The translations under genes were made by a program, and so were the position numbers. A DNA stretch of 7,729 bases from Comamonadaceae bacterium (GTDB lineage: Bacteria > Pseudomonadota > Gammaproteobacteria > Burkholderiales > Burkholderiaceae_C), in assembly GCA_947457975.1 (NCBI GenBank), contig CANGYC010000105.1:1-7729 (forward strand). Reading direction: 5' to 3'. The number at the start of each line of letters is the position of its first letter. The first letter of the stretch is position 1. Positions 1 through 5,473 of this stretch are shown one piece after another. The notes beneath the pieces were generated by a model that searched no databases, was not told the DNA's origin, and was given only the letters and a program-made list of their open reading frames with translations.

Positions 1-74
1 AGGCGCGCACGCATCTCCTCCGGTGTGGCCAGGGCCACCGTCTTCACGGGCAAAGAATCGCTGAGGTCGTTCAT
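1..74 (-). CDS. Unidentified protein, N-terminal fragment (runs off the left edge)
   Basis: Only the first 24 codons are visible (MNDLSDSLPVKTVALATPEE, then MRAR), so no family can be named. The start is the ATG read from 74 to 72. Reading upstream in the same frame there is a TGA about 36 codons earlier, and no ATG, GTG or TTG lies between it and this ATG. The Shine-Dalgarno match is weak, with nothing better than isolated GA-rich bases ahead of the start. It lies on the same strand as the CysB-like regulator and 185 bp beyond its stop. That gap is long enough for a promoter of its own and contains an inverted repeat. The reading frame and base composition look like a real gene, but the identity is open. 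Confidence 0.55.
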   Translation of the reverse strand, partial: MNDLSDSLPVKTVALATPEEMRAR

Positions 75-259
75 GGTGTCGGGTCGTTCAACAAGGGGCG
101 GGGCCAGGCCGGGGTAGGCGCCGGGGGCAGACGCCTGTGCAGCATGCAGCTCGGCTTGCGCCGGGGAGCTTGGACGGCAGTGTCAGAACTTGTCCACGGA
201 GCGGTCAAGTTGATTTCTCGAATGAGCTGATTTGCATTAACGATGAGAGGCTGCACCGC
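75..259 (-). promoter_or_regulatory. Intergenic region with an inverted repeat ahead of the left-edge gene
   Basis: This 185-bp gap separates the stop of the LysR gene from the start of the left-edge gene, both on the minus strand. The stretch at about 203-247 is AT-rich compared with its surroundings. It carries a perfect inverted repeat, AACTTG (187-192) and CAAGTT (206-211), with a 13-bp spacer. That puts the half-site centres about two helical turns apart, which suits an operator. A TTGACC hexamer on the minus strand (203-208) overlaps the repeat and could be a -35 element, but no convincing -10 follows. No stem followed by a T run marks a terminator for the LysR gene. Confidence 0.35.
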
Positions 260-1231
260 TCAGGTCGGCTGCGGCTGCACGTCCACGGCCAGGGCGTCAT
301 CGGGCGGCTGGTCGCTGGCCAGGGCCTGCTGCACCTGGGGGCGCGCCCAGGCCGCCGAGAGCATGCGGATGAACTCGCAGGCGTAATCGCGCAGGTACTG
401 GTGGCGCTGCAGCCAGAGGTAACTCACGGCGGGCGGGAACAGGTGGCGCGCGGGGATGCTGCGCAGGCCAGCGTCGCGCTTGGCGTCGAAGGCCCACTCG
501 GGCAAGGTGGCGATGCCCATGCCCGAGGCGACGAAGGCCTTGATGACATCGGCATCGGTGGCACTGAGCACCACCTGAGGCTGGATGCGCTCCTGCGCGA
601 AGGCCTGCATGATGGCCACGCCGCCGGCAAAGGAGGCGTCCAGCGTGATCATGGGATAGGCCGCCAGGGCCTGGTGGGTCAGGCGCCGCTTTTTCAGCAG
701 CGCATGGTCCTCGGGCACCAGCACGCAGCGCCAGATGCGCAGGCAGGGCAGGCGGGCCAGGTCGGGCGTGGCCACGGTGGGTCGGGTGCACAGGCCCAGG
801 TCGGCCTCGCCGGCCTGGACCAGCTGCATGATCTGGTCCGGGTTGCCCTGGCGCAGGCTCAGGTTCACGCCCGGGAACAGGGCTTGGAAGCGCTGCACGA
901 TGGGAATGAGGAGGTAGCGCGCATGGGCGTGGGTGGTGGCGATCACCAGCGAGCCCCGCTGCGGATCGACCGACTCCTCGCCCACCCGACGCAGGTTGTC
1001 GAGCTCGCGCAGCACCCGCCGGGCGATGGCCACGGCCTGCTCGCCGGGCTCGGTGAGCGCGGTGATGCGGTTGCCCTCCCTCACCAGCAGCTCTGTACGC
1101 AGCTCCTGCTCCAGCAGGCGGATCTGCTTGCTGATGCCGGGCTGCGAGGTGTGCAAGGCCTCGGCCGCCCGCGACAGGTTCAGGCCGCGTTCGGCCACTT
1201 CGGTGAGGTAGCGCAGTTGCTGCAGATTCAT
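260..1231 (-). CDS. LysR-family transcriptional regulator, CysB-like
   Basis: A 323-residue DNA-binding regulator. Residues 1-60 form the winged helix-turn-helix (MNLQQLRYLTEVAERG, then SRAAEALHTSQPGISKQIRLLE), with the HTSQPGISKQ recognition-helix pattern typical of the CysB/Cbl branch. Residues 93-300 form the periplasmic-binding-protein-like effector domain, with the CysB-type stretches IATTHAHARY (97-106) and ATDADVIKAF (224-233). The last 20 residues are an acidic, proline-rich tail. The start at 1231 gives the standard LysR N-terminus and has GGAG 11 bases upstream. An in-frame start at 1387 would add 52 atypical residues and run into the divergent reductase gene, so it is rejected. CysB itself activates sulfur-assimilation genes and responds to O- or N-acetylserine and sulfate. 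Here Ala102 and Ala203 stand where, by eye, CysB has threonines of the effector pocket, so a different ligand is likely. The likely target is the divergent operon starting at 1357, plus its own promoter. Confidence 0.93.
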   Translation of the reverse strand: MNLQQLRYLTEVAERGLNLSRAAEALHTSQPGISKQIRLLEQELRTELLVREGNRITALTEPGEQAVAIARRVLRELDNLRRVGEESVDPQRGSLVIATTHAHARYLLIPIVQRFQALFPGVNLSLRQGNPDQIMQLVQAGEADLGLCTRPTVATPDLARLPCLRIWRCVLVPEDHALLKKRRLTHQALAAYPMITLDASFAGGVAIMQAFAQERIQPQVVLSATDADVIKAFVASGMGIATLPEWAFDAKRDAGLRSIPARHLFPPAVSYLWLQRHQYLRDYACEFIRMLSAAWARPQVQQALASDQPPDDALAVDVQPQPT

Positions 1232-1356
1232 GGGGCGCGTTTCTCCATACCCCAAAGTTATAGCTATCAAACCAACAATTCCTATACGTACTGACCCGGC
1301 CTGCCTAGACTGCGCCGCATCACCCGCCCCAGAGCGGGCCGGAGGAGAGACAGCGC
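1232..1356. promoter_or_regulatory. Divergent control region between the LysR gene and the reductase operon
   Basis: This 125-bp region between two divergent starts is the expected site for LysR binding. An 8-bp palindrome ATAGCTAT (1260-1267) sits inside an imperfect dyad and includes a T-N11-A match (T1259, A1271), the loose LysR box. A second palindrome, TACGTA (1285-1290), is centred 24 bp away, a spacing that would suit paired recognition and activation sites. A possible plus-strand -10 is TAGACT (1306-1311), which matches TATAAT at four of six positions and lies 45 bases before the reductase start. No good -35 precedes it, as is common for activator-dependent promoters. A strong Shine-Dalgarno GGAGGAG (1341-1347) lies 9 bases before the reductase ATG. 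Promoter assignment is inference. Confidence 0.5.
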
Positions 1357-2340
1357 ATGGACAGGAAATCACTGGGCGCCACGGCACTGCAGGTCTCGGC
1401 CCTGAGCCTGGGGCACAGCATGGGCGCGCAGGACTTCAGCGAGGCGGGGCAGCGGCAATTCCATGCACTGATTGCCCGCTCGCTGGACCTGGGCCTGAAC
1501 TTCTTTGACAGCTCAGACGCCTACTGGGACGGCCGCCACGAAACCTGGCTGGGCCAGGCCCTGGCCGGGCGCCGCCACGAGGCGGTGATCACCTCCAAAT
1601 TCGGTAACCTCACCCTGCCCGATGGCCGCAAGGCTACCAATGGCCGGCCCGAGTACGCCATCGCCTGCTGCGAGGCCAGCCTCAAGCGCCTGGGCACCGA
1701 CGTGATCGACCTGTACTACCTGCACCGGGTCGATCCAAAAGTGCCCATTGAGGACACCGTGGGGGCCATGGCTCGCTTGGTAGAGCAAGGCAAGGTGCGG
1801 CACATCGGCCTGTGCGAAGCTGGCCCGGCCACGCTGGAGCGGGCGCATCGGGTGCACCCGGTCACCGCCCTGCAGACCGAGTACTCGCTCTGGTGCCGCC
1901 ACGCCGCCGAGCCCATGCTCGCCCTGTGCCGCCGGCTGGGCATCGGCCTGGTCGGCTACTCGCCGCTGGGCCGGGGCCTGCTGACGGGGACCATCCAGCG
2001 CCACGACGACCTCGCCCCCGGAGACCGCCGGCGCATCCACCCCCGCTTCAAGGACGAGCACCTGGCGCGCAACCTGGTGCTGGTGCAAGGCCTGGACGCC
2101 ATGGCCCAGGCCATAGGCCTGAGCACCGCCCAACTGGCGCTGGCGTGGGCGAGTTCCCAGGGCCCGGACATCGTGCCGCTGACCGGCACCCAGCGCATCG
2201 AGTACCTCGAACACAGCGTGGCTGCCAGCCAGGTGCAGCTGAGCGCCGCCCAGAGGGCCGAGCTCGAAGCCCTGTTTTCCCCCGAAGCCTGCGCGGGCGA
2301 GCGCTACCCGGTGGAGATGCTCAAGGACCTGGGCATCTGA
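1357..2340 (+). CDS. Aldo/keto reductase (NADPH-dependent oxidoreductase)
   Basis: A 327-residue cytoplasmic (alpha/beta)8-barrel oxidoreductase that would interconvert an aldehyde or ketone and an alcohol using NADPH. The catalytic tetrad is visible as Asp51 and Tyr56 (NFFDSSDAYWDGRHE), Lys81 (ITSKFG) and His123 (LYYLHRVD). Other family blocks are SLKRLGTDVIDLYYLHRVD (108-126), IGLCEAG (150-156), YSPLGRGLLTG (201-211) and the C-terminal nucleotide-binding stretch VPLTGTQRIEYLEHSVAA (273-290). Two usual signatures are altered: the early GCMGM-like loop reads GHSMG, and the glycine after the catalytic tyrosine is Trp57. The length is normal for the IolS/YakC-like branch. The start has a strong Shine-Dalgarno 9 bases upstream. 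It is the first gene of a probable three-gene operon with the hydrolase (73-bp gap) and the Bug protein, and probably under the divergent LysR. The substrate cannot be deduced. Confidence 0.95.
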   Translation: MDRKSLGATALQVSALSLGHSMGAQDFSEAGQRQFHALIARSLDLGLNFFDSSDAYWDGRHETWLGQALAGRRHEAVITSKFGNLTLPDGRKATNGRPEYAIACCEASLKRLGTDVIDLYYLHRVDPKVPIEDTVGAMARLVEQGKVRHIGLCEAGPATLERAHRVHPVTALQTEYSLWCRHAAEPMLALCRRLGIGLVGYSPLGRGLLTGTIQRHDDLAPGDRRRIHPRFKDEHLARNLVLVQGLDAMAQAIGLSTAQLALAWASSQGPDIVPLTGTQRIEYLEHSVAASQVQLSAAQRAELEALFSPEACAGERYPVEMLKDLGI

Positions 2341-2347
2341 TGCCCCG

Positions 2348-2402
2348 AAAGAAAACGGGAAAGAAAACGGGGTCTGACCCCAATTAAATGACCCCAATTA
2401 AA
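2348..2402. repeat. Two back-to-back tandem duplications around a GGGGTC/GACCCC palindrome
   Basis: The 73-bp gap between reductase and hydrolase is mostly repeat. AAAGAAAACGGG occurs twice, end to end (2348-2359 and 2360-2371). After three bases, TGACCCCAATTAAA also occurs twice, end to end (2375-2388 and 2389-2402). Both duplications are perfect. A perfect inverted repeat, GGGGTC-T-GACCCC (2369-2381), bridges them. The second duplication ends against the hydrolase Shine-Dalgarno GGAG (2403-2406). From memory, AACGGGGTC(T/A)GACCCCAATT-type words recur between genes in many proteobacteria and are discussed with REP-like elements and their Y1 transposases; this was not checked here. Possible roles are a mobile-repeat remnant, an mRNA hairpin between cistrons, or slippage products. 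Confidence 0.85.
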
Positions 2403-2413
2403 GGAGAAAGGCC

Positions 2414-3490
2414 ATGGCCAAAGATGCGTTGATGGAATCGGCGATGTCGCACTGGGCGCCGCGCATGGTGTCCAACGGGGTGATGCTGACAGACTTCCAG
2501 GAGGTGACCGCCTCGGTGGACCGCTGGCAGGACTGGTGCAGCGCCTGGAGCCGGCGGGCGGCGGTGCACGAAGACCTGGGCTGCGAGGCGCTGGCCCAGG
2601 ACTTCAAGCTCACGGGGGCCGAGCACCTCAGCCGCGCGGCGGTGTACTACCACTTCGCCAAGTTCCTGTTCGTGCACGACCTGGAGCAGATGCGCGCCGC
2701 GCACATGAAGGCGGTGGCTTGCAAGCAGCTGGCCCTGCCGCACCTGCGCCCGCCCGCCGAGCGCGTGGCCATCCCCTACCGCGGCCAGCTCCTAGCGGGC
2801 TTTTTGCGACTGCCGTCCGGTGCGAGCCGGCCGCCCATCATGGTCATGGTGCCAGGCCTGGACTCGGCCAAGGAGGAACTGGAGGCCTACGAGATTCCCT
2901 TCCTGCAGCGCGGCATCGCCACGCTCATGGTCGACGGCCCCGGCCAGGGAGAGGCCGAGTACACGCTGCCCATCCAGGGCAACTACGAAGAGCCGGTGGC
3001 GGCCATGGTGGACTGGCTGATGGCCCGGCAGGATGTGGACACCAGCCGCATCGGCCTGTGGGGCGTGAGCCTGGGCGGCTACTACGCCACGCGCGCAGCC
3101 GCCTTCGAAAAGCGCATCAAGGCCTGCATCGGCCTGGCCGGCCCCTATGACTTCTCGGACAACTGGGACAAGATGCCCGAACTCACGCGGGAGGCCTTCC
3201 GTGTGCGTGCCCATTGCAAGACAGACGACGAGGCACGCCAGCAGGCAGCCACCCTGAGCATGAAGAACGGGGTGGCGCAGCAGATCAGCTGCCCGCTGTT
3301 CCTGGTGACGGGCAAGCAAGACCGCATCGTGCCCTGGCAGGACACCCAGCGCGTGGCGCAGGAGGCAAGCGGCCCCGTCAAGCTGCTGATCGTCGAGGAC
3401 GGCAACCACATCGCCAACAACCGGCCCTACCGCTGGCGCCAGCTCAGCGCGGACTGGATGGCCGAGCAACTCGGCCTGCCCCGCCAGTGA
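2414..3490 (+). CDS. Alpha/beta hydrolase with N-terminal cap, DHPON-hydrolase-like
   Basis: A 358-residue cytoplasmic hydrolase. Residues 1-115 form a mainly helical N-terminal cap domain. Residues 116-358 form the alpha/beta-hydrolase core: MVMVPGLDSAKEELE (143-157, oxyanion-hole region), VDGPGQGE (173-180), nucleophile elbow GVSLGG with Ser219, acid Asp303 in TGKQDRIVPW, and His332 in EDGNHIANN. This arrangement and length match 2,6-dihydroxypseudooxynicotine hydrolase of Arthrobacter nicotine degradation and related DUF1100/FrsA-like enzymes, in which a cap of about 110 residues covers the active site and a C-C bond next to a ketone is cleaved. At the position I align with that enzyme's Glu148 there is Asp150, so the substrate may differ. 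The ATG has GGAG 7 bases upstream, inside the repeat-rich leader. It is the middle gene of the reductase-hydrolase-Bug cluster. The fold and triad are secure; C-C hydrolase activity is inference, and an esterase role is possible. Confidence 0.92.
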   Translation: MAKDALMESAMSHWAPRMVSNGVMLTDFQEVTASVDRWQDWCSAWSRRAAVHEDLGCEALAQDFKLTGAEHLSRAAVYYHFAKFLFVHDLEQMRAAHMKAVACKQLALPHLRPPAERVAIPYRGQLLAGFLRLPSGASRPPIMVMVPGLDSAKEELEAYEIPFLQRGIATLMVDGPGQGEAEYTLPIQGNYEEPVAAMVDWLMARQDVDTSRIGLWGVSLGGYYATRAAAFEKRIKACIGLAGPYDFSDNWDKMPELTREAFRVRAHCKTDDEARQQAATLSMKNGVAQQISCPLFLVTGKQDRIVPWQDTQRVAQEASGPVKLLIVEDGNHIANNRPYRWRQLSADWMAEQLGLPRQ

Positions 3491-3505
3491 GATCCAAACG
3501 TTTTT

Positions 3506-3520
3506 CCAATTAACAGGAGA
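3506..3520 (+). promoter_or_regulatory. Ribosome binding site of the Bug gene, resembling the hydrolase leader
   Basis: CCAATTAACAGGAGA lies just before the Bug-protein ATG at 3526, with AGGAG (3515-3519) 6 bases from the start. The same word with one base fewer, CCAATTAAAGGAGA (2394-2407), stands before the hydrolase ATG. The 35-bp gap also holds the palindrome AAACGTTT (3496-3503). No terminator-like stem is seen between the two genes, which supports cotranscription. Confidence 0.6.
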
Positions 3521-3525
3521 CCACC

Positions 3526-4512
3526 ATGACCCACCTTGTTCCGCCTTCCCGCCGCCATGCCCTGCAAACCTTGGCGAGCCTCGTGGCCGCCGGCCTGCTG
3601 CCTGCAGCCCAGGCGCAGAGCTTTCCCAACCGTACGGTCCGGCTGATTTCTGGCGCCACCGCCGGCAGCGCGTCGGACATCATTGCCCGCGCCGTGGCCG
3701 AGAAGATCCAGGCCGAGCTCGGCCAACCGGTGGTGGTGGAGAACCGGCTGGGCGCCTCGGGCACCATCGCGGTCCAGTCCGTGCTGGCCGCGCCTGCGGA
3801 CGGCCACACCGTGTCCATCTACACCGCCGCGCACACCGTGGTGCCGCTGCTCACCAAGGTAGCCTACGACCCGCTCAAGGACATCTCGGGCGTGATTCCA
3901 CTGGCGGTGGTGCCCAATGTGCTGGTGGTGGCGCCCAGCAAGGGCTTCAAGACCGTGCAGGACCTGGTGGCCGCCGCGAAGGCCAAGCCAGGGTCACTGA
4001 ACTACGCCTCGGTGGGTGCGGGAACGGCCACTTCCATGAGCGCCGAAAAGTTCCGCGCTGCCACCGGCATCGACGCGGTACACGTGCCTTTCAAGGGCTC
4101 GCCGGAGGCGATCAACGAAACCCTCGCCGGCCGCGTCGACTTCTTCTTCGCGCCCCTGGTCTCGGCCCTGCCCATGATCAAGGCCGGTCGCCTGCAGGCC
4201 CTGGCCGTGGCCACGCAAAAACGCTCGGCGCAGCTGCCCGAGGTGCCCACACTGGCCGAGGCCGGCATTGCCAAGGCCGAGTACCTGTTCTGGATCGGCA
4301 TGCTGGTGCCCGTCAAGACGCCGCGCGAGGTGGTCAATAGGCTCCACCAGGCCACGCTCAAGGCCCTGGGCACGCCCGAGGTCAAGGAGCGGCTGGCCAC
4401 GCAAGGGGCTGAGGCCCTGCCGCTGAGTCCGGAACAGTTCGACGCCATGATCCGCGAGGAATTGGTGGCCAACGCCGCCATCATCAAGGCAGCGGGCATC
4501 AAGATCGATTGA
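3526..4512 (+). CDS. Tripartite tricarboxylate transporter-type solute-binding protein (Bug/TctC family)
   Basis: A 328-residue periplasmic binding protein. Residues 1-30 are a signal peptide: SRRHALQ with twin arginines at 9-10, a hydrophobic stretch LASLVAAGLLPAA, and an AQA cleavage site before Gln31. The mature protein begins with the family pattern SFPNRTVRLI and continues with SDIIARAVAEKI (50-61, conserved Asp51), GQPVVVENRLGASGTIA (66-82), LNYASVGAGT and HVPFKGSPEAINETLAGRVDF. The usual proline/glycine-rich loop before Asp51 is replaced by SGATAGSASD, which may alter ligand contacts. Bug proteins bind carboxylates, amino acids or aromatic acids. No TctA or TctB membrane partner follows, so this is an orphan of the sort abundant in Bordetella and Comamonadaceae; it may use membrane subunits encoded elsewhere or act as a sensor. 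It is the last gene of the cluster and ends 12 bp from a convergent LysR gene. Family assignment is firm, the ligand unknown. Confidence 0.95.
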   Translation: MTHLVPPSRRHALQTLASLVAAGLLPAAQAQSFPNRTVRLISGATAGSASDIIARAVAEKIQAELGQPVVVENRLGASGTIAVQSVLAAPADGHTVSIYTAAHTVVPLLTKVAYDPLKDISGVIPLAVVPNVLVVAPSKGFKTVQDLVAAAKAKPGSLNYASVGAGTATSMSAEKFRAATGIDAVHVPFKGSPEAINETLAGRVDFFFAPLVSALPMIKAGRLQALAVATQKRSAQLPEVPTLAEAGIAKAEYLFWIGMLVPVKTPREVVNRLHQATLKALGTPEVKERLATQGAEALPLSPEQFDAMIREELVANAAIIKAAGIKID

Positions 4513-4553
4513 AAAACCGGCGGCTCAGGCCAGGCGGCCGCTGTGCGCGCCGG
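4512..4553 (-). terminator. Possible rho-independent terminator of the second LysR gene
   Basis: On the minus strand a GC-only 6-bp stem, CCGGCG (from 4553-4548) with CGCCGG (from 4522-4517), is followed directly by five T residues (4516-4512). The 25-base loop contains a smaller GGCC/GGCC hairpin (4528-4531 and 4536-4539). The left arm overlaps the end of the LysR coding region and the T run touches the Bug stop codon. An alternative GCGGC/GCCGC pairing (4520-4524 with 4537-4541) is possible. The region is very GC-rich, so chance pairing is likely enough to keep confidence low. No plus-strand terminator for the Bug operon is evident. Confidence 0.35.
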
Positions 4554-5469
4554 CCTGCGCCAGCCAGTCAGCATCGGCGGCCAGCGCCAGGGCGGCCTGC
4601 AGCGCGCGAGATGGCTGAACCTGCCGGCTGACCGCAAAGGCCAGCGGCGTGCACATCACCGGCTCGACCAGGGGCAGGGCCTCGAGCTCGCCCTGGTGGC
4701 GCAGTGCCCCCACCAGCGCCCCGGGCAGCACGCTGGCCAGCTGGCCGGCCTGCACGGTGAGCGTGAGGGTGAGCACGGAGTTGGTTTCCATCACGGGCTT
4801 GACGGGCACGCCCGCACGCGCAAAGGCGCTGTCGACCAGGCTTCTGTTGTGCATGTCCGGCGTGAGCAGGCACAGCGGCAGGCGCGCGGCCTCGGCCCAG
4901 GTGAGCGCCTCACCCATCTGCAATTGGGCGGCCGGTCGGGGGGCGCGGCGCACCAGGAAGTAATGCTCCTCGTACTGCGGCAGCAGGCTCAGGCGCGCCG
5001 CGGCCTGGGGCAGGGACCAGCGCTCGGCAAAGCCCAGGCCCAGGTCCAGTGCCAGGCTATCGAGTCCCTCTTCGATTTCACGCGAGCTGAGCGAACGCAC
5101 CACCGGAGCGATGCCCGGGTGGCGGCCCTGCAGTTGCACGGCAAAGCGCGCGGCCATGGGCACGGCCGTGGGCACCACGCCGATGTGCAGCGCGCCCTGG
5201 GGCTGCTTGGCCGAGGCGGCCAGGTCCTGCACCAGGCGGGCATGCTCATGCAGCATGAGCTGAGCGGTTTTGAGAATACGCTCGCCTTCGGCGGTGAGCC
5301 CCGCGTAGGTGCGGCCGCGCTTGACGATGGGGGTACCGAACTCCTCCTCCAGGCCGCGCAAGGCGTTTGAGAGCGTCGGCTGTGTGACGTGGCAGGCCTG
5401 GGCTGCGCGTGCAAAGTGCCGGTGCTCGTTCAGGGCCACCAGGTAGCGCAGCGCGGCCAGGCTGGTCAT
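4525..5469 (-). CDS. LysR-family transcriptional regulator
   Basis: A 314-residue regulator. Residues 4-62 are the winged helix-turn-helix (LRYLVALNEHRHFARAAQAC, then HVTQPTLSNALRGLEEEFG), where VTQPTLSNALRGLE is the recognition helix. Residues 63-88 are the linker helix and about 92-300 the effector-binding domain, with HIGVVPTAVP (95-104), LDLGLGF (141-147) and VQAGQLASVLPGAL (239-252). It is full length for the family. The ATG at 5469 has no good Shine-Dalgarno. It follows the apbC stop codon by only 4 bp, so translation is probably coupled to apbC. The gene is therefore not divergent from a target, unlike most LysR genes, and its regulon cannot be guessed from context. It converges on the Bug gene with a 12-bp gap. 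Confidence 0.93.
   Translation of the reverse strand: MTSLAALRYLVALNEHRHFARAAQACHVTQPTLSNALRGLEEEFGTPIVKRGRTYAGLTAEGERILKTAQLMLHEHARLVQDLAASAKQPQGALHIGVVPTAVPMAARFAVQLQGRHPGIAPVVRSLSSREIEEGLDSLALDLGLGFAERWSLPQAAARLSLLPQYEEHYFLVRRAPRPAAQLQMGEALTWAEAARLPLCLLTPDMHNRSLVDSAFARAGVPVKPVMETNSVLTLTLTVQAGQLASVLPGALVGALRHQGELEALPLVEPVMCTPLAFAVSRQVQPSRALQAALALAADADWLAQAGAHSGRLA
5244..5260. repeat. 17-bp perfect palindrome inside the LysR coding region
   Basis: GCTCATGC-A-GCATGAGC is an 8-bp inverted repeat with a single-base spacer. It lies within codons for the linker helix (around Met72-His74-Glu75-His76) of the second LysR protein. It may be a by-product of the MLHEHA codons. An operator within the gene is possible but unsupported. 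Confidence 0.6.
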
Positions 5470-5473
5470 GGGC

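Noticed and set aside
71..256. Small minus-strand open frame (61 codons) between the LysR stop and the left-edge gene
   Set aside because: It has no recognisable motif, is proline/arginine-rich, and is out of frame with the better-supported start at 74. It is most likely chance in a GC-rich gap.
137..1294. Long plus-strand open frame of 385 codons opposite the CysB-like LysR gene
   Set aside because: It is the antisense shadow of a clearly recognisable LysR gene in GC-rich DNA. Its translation is rich in Gly, His and Gln without any family motif.
1232..1387. 52-residue N-terminal extension of the CysB-like regulator from an ATG at 1387
   Set aside because: It would overlap the divergent reductase start. 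LysR proteins begin at MNLQQLRYL, and the ATG at 1231 has its own ribosome binding site.
1513..2397. Minus-strand open frame of 294 codons opposite the reductase
   Set aside because: Antisense shadow: the plus strand has an intact aldo/keto reductase with all four catalytic residues.
4543..5370. Plus-strand open frame of 275 codons opposite the second LysR gene
   Set aside because: Antisense shadow with low-complexity His/Gly/Gln/Arg composition and no Shine-Dalgarno.
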